Assembly (NCBI GenBank): GCA_020050685.1
Contig: JAGVKG010000054.1
Coordinates: 1-52,869, forward strand
Direction of reading: 5' to 3'
Source of the DNA: Candidatus Obscuribacterales bacterium
GTDB lineage: Bacteria > Cyanobacteriota > Vampirovibrionia > Obscuribacterales > Obscuribacteraceae
DNA: 52,869 nt
Shown: piece by piece, positions 40,834 through 48,249 of the stretch
How the letters are laid out: each line of letters begins with the position of its first letter
Numbering within the stretch: position 1 is the stretch's first letter
Position numbers and translations under genes: made by a program
The notes under the pieces: generated by a model
Databases searched by the model: none
What the model was told of the DNA's origin: nothing
The model's input: the letters and a program-made list of their open reading frames with translations, nothing else

Positions 40834-41146
40834 TTGTATTGTCTCCAGTGTAATGTACGGGCGAAAAGGGAGCCGCACATACGTGCGACTCGATATTTCA
40901 ATTGCTCTGTGTGTTCAGTAGAAAACCACAAAGCTAAAATAGCCTTGTGATAATTGCTCGAATTGGTTTACTTGTGCGGGTCTTTCTGTTGTTTGTATGT
41001 CCTGGGCAGTTCAGTGCAAAATATGTATTTGATGTAATCAACCTACAAACTTGCAGATGGCCGATTCAGGTTAGTTGAAGGATTCGTTACAGAACTTCAA
41101 AATGTTCTGCTAGCCAAGCTCGGTTAGCTTTGCTAGCTGTCAGAGC
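40834..41146. other. 313-nt region with leader hairpin
   Basis: Between two minus-strand genes. It contains GAG-CGCAC / GTGCG-CTC (40870-40891) with a 4-nt loop, 37 nt before the start at 40833 and 255 nt after the NUDIX stop, so it belongs to the leader of the 110-aa gene. The rest is A/T-rich with no ORF. Confidence 0.45.
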
Positions 41147-41710
41147 CTAGACCGACGTGATTCTATCTAAAGGATAGAAAGGTTCCAGGGTCGAGCCGTT
41201 ATTGCTTTCAAAAAACTTGGCGATCATTTTGCGGTGCAAGTCGAAGGCGAGCTTTTCCGGCAGCGTGTCGCGGGTGAAAATCCCGACGTCCGAAGCATCG
41301 TCCCCTGGTTCGGGAGTCCCGCTTGCCGGTTTGGCTAAATAGAAAAGGATGACGACATTTATGCCTCGTCCGGGGGAGCCGGCGCCTAAAAGGCGATGCA
41401 GCTCGACATTCAGACCGGTTTCTTCCATGACCTCGCGAATTGCCGACTCTTCCGGGTGTTCGTGGGGTTCCATGAACCCGCCCGGCAGGCACCACCAATC
41501 TATAAAAGGTTCGAATTTCCGCTTAACCAGGACCAAGCCGCTCTCCATCGGCACCAAAGTCGCGGTTACTGGCTTGGGGTTGTCCCAATGGACAAACTCG
41601 CAGGCAGGACACGCCGCACGCTCCCGACCGCCGATTTCCACGGTCGTCAAGGGACTGGCACAGAGGGGGCAGGTATTCACGTTGGCAAATTTAGCACGTT
41701 CAGAGATCAC
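41147..41710 (-). CDS. NUDIX hydrolase with N-terminal zinc ribbon
   Basis: A 187-residue NUDIX hydrolase. Residues 14-37 form a zinc ribbon (CPLC and CPAC), then a WDNPKP linker and the NUDIX box GFMEPHEHPEESAIREVMEE, matching GX5EX7REUXEEXGU. This architecture resembles NADH pyrophosphatase-like and ADP-ribose-type enzymes that cleave nucleoside diphosphates linked to another group. The conserved WWCLPGG precedes the box. The start is GTG 41710; no ribosome site is seen. Substrate unknown. Confidence 0.88.
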   Translation of the reverse strand: MISERAKFANVNTCPLCASPLTTVEIGGRERAACPACEFVHWDNPKPVTATLVPMESGLVLVKRKFEPFIDWWCLPGGFMEPHEHPEESAIREVMEETGLNVELHRLLGAGSPGRGINVVILFYLAKPASGTPEPGDDASDVGIFTRDTLPEKLAFDLHRKMIAKFFESNNGSTLEPFYPLDRITSV

Positions 41711-42102
41711 GGGATATCACTTATCAAGCGCAGATAAAACATTACTATTGTTATTCAATCATATGTTAGCCGGCAGACGTTTGCAAATCTTGCGAGCCCA
41801 GAGCTAAATCCTGCAAAAATGCCACCGGCAGCGGTGTCACGCCGCAGTGTGTTTCGAAGCAAAATGTTAAGGCTGGATGCCCTCTTAACCTTGCCTTAAA
41901 CAATCTGGAATTAAATGATAAATTGCTTTTGCATAATTGATCTGGTGCTGTTAATATGTCGGCAAAGTTTCGATTGGATATCAAAACGTAATAATTTGAT
42001 GTTTTAACCGGAACCTTTTTCGAAACCGACGGTCTATGTAATTGACGAAAGTTTTTTGGGCATAACGTTTGGGCGTACGGCAGGGAACCAGGAGACACTA
42101 AA
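41711..42102. other. 392-nt leader region of the 59-aa peptide gene
   Basis: Divergent region between the NUDIX gene (minus) and the peptide gene (plus). A TTGACG near 42040 could be a -35 box, with a TAACG-type -10 about 16 nt later. A minus-strand ORF at 41766-42098 lacks a ribosome site and has poor composition, so it is rejected. Confidence 0.35.
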
Positions 42103-42282
42103 ATGAACCCGCAACATATCGCGGATACTCAACAGGGACAGGTAGTTCACGAGCAGACTAAGAATAACGTCTTGCAATTTTCGCTAGAGCCGCCAAAGGA
42201 ACAAGAGCAAGAAGATATGTGTGGTGGCGGTGTCTGCCAAGTAAACTGGAAACCATTCCGTGCTGGCATCCCAACCGGTTAG
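42103..42282 (+). CDS. 59-residue Cys-containing peptide, RiPP-like
   Basis: A short gene with AGGAGA 7 nt before the ATG and its own terminator 14 nt after the stop. The N-terminal 39 residues are hydrophilic and Gln/Glu-rich; the last 20 are different in character, MCGGGVCQVNWKPFRAGIPT then Gly. This leader-and-core look, with two Cys separated by four residues in a Gly run, is like precursors of ribosomally made modified peptides or a small metal/redox motif. No maturase or transporter lies nearby, so the role is open. Confidence 0.6.
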   Translation: MNPQHIADTQQGQVVHEQTKNNVLQFSLEPPKEQEQEDMCGGGVCQVNWKPFRAGIPTG

Positions 42283-42295
42283 TAACTACAAAATA

Positions 42296-42330
42296 AAAGA
42301 CGCCACCAAATTTGGTGACGTCTTTATTGT
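42296..42330. terminator. bidirectional terminator of peptide gene and aldolase
   Basis: AAAGACG-CACCAAA (42296-42310) pairs with TTTGGTG-CGTCTTT (42311-42325) with one mismatch; T-runs follow on plus (TTTATTG) and minus (TTTTATTTTG). It lies between convergent genes. Confidence 0.78.
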
Positions 42331-42345
42331 TTGCTTTATTTGTAT

Positions 42346-43413
42346 CTATGCAATTGTGATGTCTTTGCAAAGGTACACATCTTGAATGGCGTTCAACAAA
42401 GCGACACCATCCTTCATCGGTTTTTGGAAAGCCTTGCGTCCCGAAATTAATCCGGTGCCGCCAGCGCGCTTGTTAATCACGGCTGTTGTTACTGCTTCAT
42501 CCAAATCGTTTTGTCCTGACGGACCGCCGGAATTGATCAAGCCGGCACGTCCCATGTAGCAGTTAGCTACCTGGTAGCGGGTGAGATCGATTGGGTGGTC
42601 GGTGGTCAATTCGGAATAAACACGCGAATCGGTTTTGCCGAACTTCAAGGCATTGTAACCGCCGTTGTTTTCCGGCAGCTTCTGCTTGATGATGTCGGCT
42701 TGAATTGTCACGCCCAAGTGGTTGGCTTGACCGGTCAAATCTGCTGAAACGTGATAATCGGTATCGCCAACTTTGAACGCGGAATTTCTCAAATAGCACC
42801 AGAGAATTGTGGCCATGCCCAGTTCATGTGCATGTTGGAATGCTTCTGCTACTTCTTGAATTTGACGGTGCGATTCTTCCGAACCAAAGTAAATGGTGGC
42901 ACCGACAGCAACCGCTCCCATTTCCCAAGCTTCGCGAATATTGCCAAAAGAAATTTGGTCGAATGTATTCGGGTAGCTCAAAAATTCATTGTGGTTGAAT
43001 TTAACGATGAATGGAATCTTGTGCGCATATTTGCGTGCCACTGATCCCAAAACACCGTAGGTTGAGGCAACCGCGTTACAGCCACCTTCAATTGCTAACT
43101 TGACGATATTTCCGCCATCGAAATAAATTGGGTTTTTGGCAAACGATGCACCAGCTGAGTGCTCGATTCCTTGGTCAACTGGAAGGATGGACAAATATCC
43201 ACTTCCCCCCAAACGGCCATGGTTGAAAAGTGTTTGTAGCGATTGCAAAACGCGGGGCGAACGATCGCTTTGAGCCACTACGCGATCTACAAAGTCTGGT
43301 CCCGGCAAGTGCAGCATATCCTTAGATATGGTTTTGCACTGGTGCTCAAGGTAGTAGCCTGCCTTATTGCCAAGTGCTTTTTCGATGCTTGATTTTTCGG
43401 TCATAACTGGCAT
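42346..43413 (-). CDS. fbaB: class I fructose-bisphosphate aldolase (DhnA type)
   Basis: A 355-residue Schiff-base aldolase splitting fructose 1,6-bisphosphate in glycolysis and gluconeogenesis. It aligns with the bacterial DhnA/FbaB group: [17 protein letters not shown] near residue 75-91, [24 protein letters not shown] with Lys243 at the Schiff-base position, and [16 protein letters not shown] near the end. GGAGG lies 10 nt before ATG 43413; a second ATG is 3 codons in. It is separately transcribed. Confidence 0.92.
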   Translation of the reverse strand: MPVMTEKSSIEKALGNKAGYYLEHQCKTISKDMLHLPGPDFVDRVVAQSDRSPRVLQSLQTLFNHGRLGGSGYLSILPVDQGIEHSAGASFAKNPIYFDGGNIVKLAIEGGCNAVASTYGVLGSVARKYAHKIPFIVKFNHNEFLSYPNTFDQISFGNIREAWEMGAVAVGATIYFGSEESHRQIQEVAEAFQHAHELGMATILWCYLRNSAFKVGDTDYHVSADLTGQANHLGVTIQADIIKQKLPENNGGYNALKFGKTDSRVYSELTTDHPIDLTRYQVANCYMGRAGLINSGGPSGQNDLDEAVTTAVINKRAGGTGLISGRKAFQKPMKDGVALLNAIQDVYLCKDITIA

Positions 43414-43761
43414 TTGCTTGCTGCCTCCAAAAAAGGTGTGACGTGCCCTCTGGGCAAGTGATTAAGTGTTCGATACTTACATTAGCATGCTGTGCCCCCC
43501 CCTTGACCAGCTGCGCTAGCCACGATTCAGGTAAATCTGCTTCATATTGTCGAATTCTGAGCGTCGAGGACCAAGGCGTGCATTGATGGACGTGCATGAA
43601 ATTGAGTAGGGTGAATTGTATTTTTAGCGTTTGACCAATTCAGGAATTTCGAGACCAAGCCAGACAAAACAACAAAAATCAATTACTAGATTTCCAGCGC
43701 GTTGAGCGATGGAAAAGTCTGGTGCGTATCAACTTAAATAATTCGGATGAGGAACTGGACA
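43414..43761. other. 348-nt divergent region
   Basis: Between aldolase (minus) and a 57-aa gene (plus). It contains a GCCC/GGGC mini-hairpin at 43446-43456 near the aldolase start, a C-run at 43494-43501 and the two-tier hairpin at 43660-43722. Confidence 0.4.
43660..43722 (+). promoter_or_regulatory. two-tier leader hairpin between divergent genes
   Basis: CCAGAC (43660-43665) pairs with GTCTGG (43717-43722), and TTTCCA (43691-43696) with TGGAAA (43710-43715). It ends 39 nt before the ATG at 43762. The upstream gene is divergent, so it is not a terminator. Confidence 0.55.
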
Positions 43762-43935
43762 ATGAGTGACGACAAGAAATTCGATCAGCTTGAGAAAGCT
43801 GCTGAGCGCATCAACCAGGTTCGCCTCAAACTCTGCGGCACTCCCATTCATGCGGAGTACAACAAAGATCTCACAGGCGAGATCGCCGACGAAGAGGAAA
43901 ACGCCATGCTCAACAGCGTGTCAGACGAGTTCTAA
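43762..43935 (+). CDS. small acidic 57-residue protein
   Basis: A short, strongly acidic helical protein (FDQLEKAAERINQVRLKL, then EIADEEENAMLNSV) with one Cys. ATG 43762 has GAGG 9 nt upstream. It has its own leader hairpin and a strong terminator, so it is a complete transcription unit. No family is recognised. Confidence 0.62.
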   Translation: MSDDKKFDQLEKAAERINQVRLKLCGTPIHAEYNKDLTGEIADEEENAMLNSVSDEF

Positions 43936-43950
43936 TCCGCAGTTGATTGG

Positions 43951-43986
43951 AGTCGGGGTATCGCAAAGTGATGCCCCGACTTTTTC
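43951..43986 (+). terminator. intrinsic terminator of the 57-aa gene
   Basis: GTCGGGG (43952-43958) pairs with CCCCGAC (43974-43980) with further pairs inside, followed by TTTTTC. It lies 16 nt after the stop. Confidence 0.8.
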
Positions 43987-44053
43987 TGTTTTATTGTCCT
44001 TTATGCGTTGGTTGGGAACTGGAATCAGTACAACAAAAACGGAGTAACTGGCT

Positions 44054-44452
44054 ATGAATAAGCCTATCAATGTGTCCCAAATAGTTTCGAAAATAAGTGA
44101 ATCGGCAATCGCTGCATTTAAGCTGCTATTGCTTCGCCATCCGAATCTCAAACCCGGCGATTTGTTGCCGCCCCACTACGTGGGAAACACGCTCAAGACA
44201 ATCTGTACGCCAATACCGTTTCTGGCTGGCGCATATGATTCGAGTCCGGGCAACGTATTTATCGACGCTTCTGATCCGCAGGCGAAAGAGTTGATTGCGG
44301 CACTAAATAAAGCCGAGATCAAAGTTGCCTGGGGAATCACCATGTTCACTGAAATGTCTGCGGGAGAAAAGCGAATTCTTTCGATCGACGATAGCATGAA
44401 GATCCACCACGAGGAACTCATTGAGCTTCCTGGTGACTTCAATCCGCAATAG
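44054..44452 (+). CDS. unrecognised 132-residue protein
   Basis: A soluble protein of 132 residues. It has a helical start (QIVSKISESAIAAFKLLLL), a Pro-rich GDLLPPHYVG segment and an acidic end. GGAG lies 9 nt before the ATG. It is bounded by a terminator upstream and a long hairpin downstream. No family is recognised. Confidence 0.64.
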   Translation: MNKPINVSQIVSKISESAIAAFKLLLLRHPNLKPGDLLPPHYVGNTLKTICTPIPFLAGAYDSSPGNVFIDASDPQAKELIAALNKAEIKVAWGITMFTEMSAGEKRILSIDDSMKIHHEELIELPGDFNPQ

Positions 44453-44456
44453 AAAA

Positions 44457-44520
44457 TGCGCAGAGGAGAGCTAAGAAGCGGGTGGACATTTGTGCCATTT
44501 GCTTCTTTGCTCTCTGCGCA
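44457..44520 (+). terminator. long hairpin after the 132-aa gene
   Basis: TGCGCAGAG-AGAGC-AGAAGC pairs with GCTTCTTTGCTCTCTGCGCA (44501-44520) with small bulges. It starts 5 nt after the stop codon. No T-run follows. Confidence 0.6.
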
Positions 44521-44632
44521 CTGATGCGATACGTTTTGTGTTGCATATACGATATGAAGTAGTGGTACAACATTAGAATCTTTGCCTATGTGTGACATTA
44601 TGTGTAGAATAGGAAACAGAGGCTTACACAAA

Positions 44633-44833
44633 ATGGCTACAAACTTAAATATCGATGCCAAACTCCTTACTGAAGCGCAAAAGCTTGGTGGGAAGAAAAC
44701 CAAGCGCGAGACAGTAAATGAAGCCTTGGCGGAATACGTCCAACGACGTAAGCAAAAGAGTGTCTTGAAGTTATTCGGTACACTAAATCCCGATTTGGCC
44801 TACGATTACAAGGCTCTGCGGAGAAAGCGTTGA
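44633..44833 (+). CDS. vapB: VapB-type antitoxin
   Basis: A 66-residue antitoxin of the VapB group found with PIN toxins: MATNLNIDAKLLTEAQKLGG followed by KTKRETVNEALAEYV and an RRKQK stretch, the standard pattern of this family. GAGG lies 10 nt before the ATG at 44633. The stop overlaps the TTG start of the toxin gene. The N-terminus should bind DNA and the C-terminus the toxin. Confidence 0.85.
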   Translation: MATNLNIDAKLLTEAQKLGGKKTKRETVNEALAEYVQRRKQKSVLKLFGTLNPDLAYDYKALRRKR

Positions 44834-45234
44834 AGGTCCTTGTGGATACTTCTGTGTGGTTGCCGGCCCTGGCACGCAAAACCGGTCGGGCTAATGCTTC
44901 TGTTGAGAAATTAACAAGAATGATTTCCATGGAACAGAACATCCTGATATTGGGACTTATTTTGTTCGAGGTTCTACAGGGATTTAAAGGCGAAAAAGAA
45001 AAAAAGCAACTTGAGGCGGACCTTTCATTATTTCCTCTCTTGGAATTGACGAGAAACGATTATATTTATGCGGCTTCGCTCAGCGCCAACTGTAGAGCAA
45101 AGGGCGTAACTCCAGGAACAATAGACGCAATAATTGCGGCAGCAGCTATTCGCTACGATTGTTATCTTTTGACTGCGGACAAAGATTTCGAGCACATTGC
45201 CAAAGTTTCTCCTCTCAAGCTGCTTGCGGAATAG
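44830..45234 (+). CDS. vapC: VapC-type PIN-domain toxin
   Basis: A 134-residue PIN RNase. The active-site acids are Asp6 (VDTSVW), Glu48 (FEVLQG), Asp99 (GTIDAIIAA) and Asp117 (TADKDF). The start is TTG 44830 overlapping the antitoxin stop (TTGA), which couples translation. VapC enzymes typically cut tRNA or the rRNA sarcin-ricin loop. This pair is unrelated in its antitoxin type to the PIN pair at 944-1635. Confidence 0.88.
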   Translation: MKVLVDTSVWLPALARKTGRANASVEKLTRMISMEQNILILGLILFEVLQGFKGEKEKKQLEADLSLFPLLELTRNDYIYAASLSANCRAKGVTPGTIDAIIAAAAIRYDCYLLTADKDFEHIAKVSPLKLLAE

Positions 45235-45260
45235 GAGTTTTGCTCATGTTCCTCCCGAGG

Positions 45261-45288
45261 AGAGAGCCTGTTCTGTCAGGCTCTCTTG
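45261..45288 (+). terminator. terminator of vapBC
   Basis: AGAGAGCCTG (45261-45270) pairs perfectly with CAGGCTCTCT (45277-45286), 6-nt loop, followed by TGCTAG. The T-run is short. Confidence 0.6.
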
Positions 45289-45319
45289 CTAGTGGTACAC
45301 CTAAAGTTTGACTTTCGTT

Positions 45320-45544
45320 CTATTCATCCGGCAATAGCTCGTGAATCCACATTTCACCGTAGCCGGGAATGTCGACTTGATGTAGTCCTGGATGATAGTG
45401 ATACCAAGCCTTGATGTAGTGTCCATGGTAGTAGACTTCCACCGGCTCATCCGGAAATGGATGTGCAATTGCAGGCGTGCAGAACGCTGCAACAAGTGCA
45501 ACGATCATCGATAAACAGAAAACTAACGCGTTAGCTTTTTTCAT
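45320..45544 (-). CDS. small secreted His/Tyr-rich protein
   Basis: A 74-residue protein with a signal peptide (basic start, hydrophobic 6-25, PAIA/HPF). The 46-residue mature part is rich in His, Tyr and Trp (VYYHGHYIKAWYHYHPGLHQ), a composition that often binds metal ions. GGAGG lies 6 nt before the ATG. A strong leader hairpin lies upstream. No family is recognised. Confidence 0.66.
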   Translation of the reverse strand: MKKANALVFCLSMIVALVAAFCTPAIAHPFPDEPVEVYYHGHYIKAWYHYHPGLHQVDIPGYGEMWIHELLPDE

Positions 45545-45597
45545 AACAAACCTCCAGGTGTTTTCAAAATGTTGTAATTGTGTTGGTGGGCAACAAC

Positions 45598-45641
45598 GCA
45601 AAAGAAGGGGCAGGCAGTCAAACGTGCCCCTTCTCTTTGCG
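45598..45641 (-). other. hairpin before the His/Tyr-rich gene
   Basis: GCAAAAGAAGGGGCA (45598-45612) pairs with TGCCCCTTCTCTTTGC (45626-45641) with one bulge. It is 12 nt from the stop of the upstream minus-strand gene and 54 nt before the start at 45544. It could be terminator, leader structure or both. Confidence 0.6.
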
Positions 45642-45652
45642 GTGTTTTAGTT

Positions 45653-46276
45653 CTATATGAGCTTGGCGTCTACCATGCCTGCGAAGTTTGCTGAATTTGT
45701 CTGGTTCAGCGCGGAACCTTTGGCCACCACTTGCACGGTGCTGGTTTTGGCGATGCCATATTCAGGTGACTCTTTCGAGCGCACTTCAAAATCGAGCATG
45801 ATCCCTTGTGGGCTCTTCTCGGCCACCAATGAATCGCTGACGCTGAAGAACAAACGTGTCTCTTTATCTGTACGTTCGAGTTTCGTTTCCTTCAAGGTGT
45901 ATCGTGAGTAGGTCACCTTGAGCAACGTGATGTTGTCGGCTCGCGGAATGACCAGCGCCAATCCTTGAAAGTGCGGATCGGAGAAATCAATCTCCACGTG
46001 CAGCTTGTCGCCGGGCTTGACGGACACAGGCGTGATTGTTGTTTGCCCTGCAGAACAAGCCTGAGCGGAGACCCAGGCTTCTGCCACGGATGACAGAATG
46101 CTTTGTTTTTCGTCTTCCGTCAGCTCATCGCCAACTTTGGCGAAGGCTTTGTAGACACCGTCTTTGTCCGGTTTGATTTCGATCGTTTGTTTCTGGTTCT
46201 CGCCTAACCAACTTTTCGACTCGACTTCAATCGACATCGATACATTGGTGATTTTTGGAAGATCATTGGTGGCCAT
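45653..46276 (-). CDS. beta-rich 207-residue protein, unrecognised
   Basis: A soluble protein of 207 residues with many alternating strands (ITNVSMSIEVESKSW, VSVKPGDKLHVEIDF, GLALVIPRADNITLLKVTYSRY). ATG 46276 has GGAGGG 7 nt upstream. No signal peptide. The next minus-strand gene upstream is also beta-rich and of similar composition, so both may belong to one system. No family is recognised. Confidence 0.66.
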   Translation of the reverse strand: MATNDLPKITNVSMSIEVESKSWLGENQKQTIEIKPDKDGVYKAFAKVGDELTEDEKQSILSSVAEAWVSAQACSAGQTTITPVSVKPGDKLHVEIDFSDPHFQGLALVIPRADNITLLKVTYSRYTLKETKLERTDKETRLFFSVSDSLVAEKSPQGIMLDFEVRSKESPEYGIAKTSTVQVVAKGSALNQTNSANFAGMVDAKLI

Positions 46277-46339
46277 ACTTTTACCCTCCTCTGGGTGAGA
46301 TGACTGTGCAAGCACGAGTCGCTACAGTGAAATACGCCG

Positions 46340-46361
46340 GCTTGTCCCTTTGGGGACAAGC
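46340..46361 (-). other. hairpin between the two beta-rich genes
   Basis: GCTTGTCCC (46340-46348) pairs with GGGACAAGC (46353-46361), 4-nt loop. It lies 37 nt after the upstream minus-strand gene's stop and 64 nt before the start at 46276. Confidence 0.6.
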
Positions 46362-46397
46362 TAGTAATCGAGACGGATTGTGCTCCGTCTCTGCTGA

Positions 46398-46799
46398 TCA
46401 AATCGCTAATTGCACTTCCGGACAGTACGCCGTAACTTTAAAAGTACGGTGCTGTATGCTGTGGTCGTTTTTGTCGACACCGCGAAGGCGGAATGTGAGC
46501 GTGACCTCTCTGGCGAACGCAAGTGACATTGTTTCAAGAGCTTGGATAGTGAAGCTCATCGGTCTCTCGCGATAGTTTAGTTTCACTGGAACTTTGATTG
46601 GCAAACCAAGGTTCTGGAATGTCCAGCTTGCGACTGGATCTATCGAGATAAGTGTTGACTCCAGAGAATCGGGCAGGTGATTCGGTCCTGCCTTAAATGT
46701 CACTTTTGTTGATTTGCTGCCGGTCAGGATGATACTTTCGTCCTGATCTTTTTCGCTGGTAAAGACCAGCTGTTTTGGATTTTCTTTTTTGTCGCTCAT
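46398..46799 (-). CDS. beta-rich 133-residue protein, unrecognised
   Basis: A soluble protein of 133 residues with strands such as DESIILTGSKSTKVTFKAG and REVTLTFRLRGVD. ATG 46799 has GGGAGA 5 nt upstream; the longer open frame to 46859 is rejected. It is followed on the same strand by the 207-residue beta-rich protein. No family is recognised. Confidence 0.64.
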   Translation of the reverse strand: MSDKKENPKQLVFTSEKDQDESIILTGSKSTKVTFKAGPNHLPDSLESTLISIDPVASWTFQNLGLPIKVPVKLNYRERPMSFTIQALETMSLAFAREVTLTFRLRGVDKNDHSIQHRTFKVTAYCPEVQLAI

Positions 46800-47191
46800 G
46801 ATTGTCTCCCGCAAAGATCCAGCCAAAGCCCTTCCCTGATTTCGCGCCTGCCATTCCACACCACTTGTTGTGATGCTAAATCGTTTGCGATGACTTATGG
46901 GTCGGGGTTTTGGCGAATGCTTTGCTAAATATCTAAAGTAATCTATGAGTCAACCTAACATAGCTAACAGTTTCAATTTCAACTTGAATGTGAATTTGTG
47001 AGTGAATTATCACGGATCTGGTTTAACGCAGCTTGCGCGAGATTCCATTTTGCCGAGCTAGATTAATTCTGCTTTTTTGATTGAACTTTTTTGCCCCTTC
47101 GAACGTCTTTAATAAGGCGGGGTCCAAAGGCGGGTGAATAAAAGTGTCTAGGTGGCTAGACAGATTTATTCATGAAGGGCTAATATAGAAA
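46800..47191. other. 392-nt divergent region with shared hicAB element
   Basis: Between the beta-rich gene (minus) and hicA (plus). Apart from the shared element at 47058-47122 it holds short repeats of TTTCAATTTCAACTTGAATGTGAATTTGTGAGTG type near 46970-47003 (seen in fragments) and no ORF. Confidence 0.4.
47058..47122 (+). promoter_or_regulatory. element shared with the first HicAB module
   Basis: CTAGATTAATT, then ATTGAACTTTTTTGCCCC, then CGTCTT (47104-47109) / AAGGCG (47114-47119) with a 4-nt loop, and GGGG. Order and sequence match 11061-11115. It ends 69 nt before the hicA start. Confidence 0.55.
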
Positions 47192-47398
47192 GTGACAGCC
47201 AAAAATCTTCTGAAACTTTTACGTCAATTAGGCTGTTATATCGTTCGCCAGAAAGGCTCGCATGTGCGAGTGCGATGTGGCAAGTGCTCAACCATGATAC
47301 CTATGCACGCTGGTGAGGACCTTGGGCCTGGGCTTTTGCGGAAGATAGAACGAGATCTCGAACCGTGTTTGGGAGCCTACTGGATGACTAAGAAGTGA
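47192..47398 (+). CDS. hicA: HicA-type mRNA interferase
   Basis: A 68-residue toxin of the HicA family with the double-stranded-RNA-binding-like fold. The start NLLKLLRQLGCYIVRQKGSH contains the catalytic His in GSH, followed by VRVRCGKCSTMIPMHAGEDLGPGLLRKI, where GPGLLRKIERDL is the usual C-terminal helix (given in parts). HicA cuts mRNA and tmRNA when HicB is degraded. The start is GTG with no strong ribosome site. hicB follows immediately. Confidence 0.85.
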   Translation: MTAKNLLKLLRQLGCYIVRQKGSHVRVRCGKCSTMIPMHAGEDLGPGLLRKIERDLEPCLGAYWMTKK

Positions 47399-47408
47399 GT
47401 TGGAAAAA

Positions 47409-47792
47409 ATGAAGCGATACACAATAGTTTATGAGAGAGACGAAGATGGTTGGTGGGTGGCATCTGTCAAACAGATTGCCGGCTGTCACACGCAAGGTCG
47501 TTCAGTCGTTCAAGCCCGGAAGAGGATCAAAGAGGCAATAGCGCTATTTATTGATGATAGCCGCAACGTTGAATTTGTTGATCAAATCCTGCTTCCGGCG
47601 TACGCAAAGAAGGCAGTCGATCAATATAATTCCGCGCGGGCAAAGGCAAGTCTGGAAAAAGAACGGGTGCAGAAAATCGCGCACGGTACGGTTAGCCTGC
47701 TTGCGGAAAAGCTAAAGCTAAGCGTTCGCGATGTGGGCGAGATACTGGGATTGTCCCATCAGCGAATTCATCAATTGATTGAAGAATCGTAA
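47409..47792 (+). CDS. hicB: HicB-type antitoxin with C-terminal HTH
   Basis: A 127-residue antitoxin. The N-terminal domain (YTIVYERDEDGWWVASV, then GCHTQGRSVVQARKRI) is the HicB fold that covers HicA; the C-terminal part has a helix-turn-helix LLAEKLKLSVRDVGEILGLS that should bind the operon's promoter. ATG 47409 is chosen; a TTG at 47400 is 2 nt after hicA and in frame. The shared element upstream of hicA is a candidate binding site. Confidence 0.82.
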   Translation: MKRYTIVYERDEDGWWVASVKQIAGCHTQGRSVVQARKRIKEAIALFIDDSRNVEFVDQILLPAYAKKAVDQYNSARAKASLEKERVQKIAHGTVSLLAEKLKLSVRDVGEILGLSHQRIHQLIEES

Positions 47793-47799
47793 TCGCTAG

Positions 47800-48234
47800 T
47801 TACTTGTGCTCGGTGTTTGCCAGTTGTGAAAGCTCCAGTAAAACGCCGCCGGTTGCTTTGGGGTGGACGAAAGCGATTTGGGCTCCGCCGGCACCAATCT
47901 TGGGTGTCTCATCTATTAGACGCGTGCCTGCGTCTTTTAGGTTTTGCAGCTCTTGACAAATGTTGTTCACGCTTGTGCAAATGTGGTGCAAGCCTGGTCC
48001 GCGCTGAGCAATGAATTTGCCGACCGGCGTTTCAGGCGAAAGTGGTTCAAGCAATTCAATATGAGTATTGCCAAGATCTAATTTGGCAACACGCACACCT
48101 TGCTCTTGCACTACTTCTATATCAATCAGCGGCAAGTTGAATTGCTTTTGGTAAAAGGCAAGCGCCTCGTCCAAATTCGTGACGGCAATTGCCACGTGAT
48201 CTAGGCGAATGCGTTCGGAATCGTTGTTTGGCAT
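47800..48234 (-). CDS. mce: methylmalonyl-CoA epimerase
   Basis: A 144-residue VOC-fold metalloenzyme that interconverts the two epimers of methylmalonyl-CoA between propionyl-CoA carboxylase and methylmalonyl-CoA mutase. Two beta-alpha-beta halves are visible: LDHVAIAVTNLDEALAFY with metal ligand His13, HIELLEPL, GPGLHHIC with His83/84, and GVLLEL with Glu134. The length is standard. It is convergent with hicB, 8 nt apart. It links odd-chain and branched-chain breakdown to the TCA cycle; other genes of that route are not adjacent. Confidence 0.9.
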   Translation of the reverse strand: MPNNDSERIRLDHVAIAVTNLDEALAFYQKQFNLPLIDIEVVQEQGVRVAKLDLGNTHIELLEPLSPETPVGKFIAQRGPGLHHICTSVNNICQELQNLKDAGTRLIDETPKIGAGGAQIAFVHPKATGGVLLELSQLANTEHK

Positions 48235-48249
48235 TTTTGGAGATCCAAT

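Noticed and set aside
41766-42098. Minus-strand 110-codon frame upstream of the peptide gene
   Set aside because: No ribosome site, poor composition, and it would fill the promoter region of the peptide gene.
16690-43689. Recurrent TTACTAG word in leaders (16690, 17415, 35125, 40398, 43683)
   Set aside because: Five copies of a 7-mer in 53 kb are close to chance expectation, and the distance to genes varies.
5049-46361. Hairpins after small genes as integron attC sites
   Set aside because: The array of small orphan genes with intervening hairpins resembles an integron, but genes lie on both strands with their own leaders, the conserved GTTRRRY/RYYYAAC boxes are not found, and no integrase is present.
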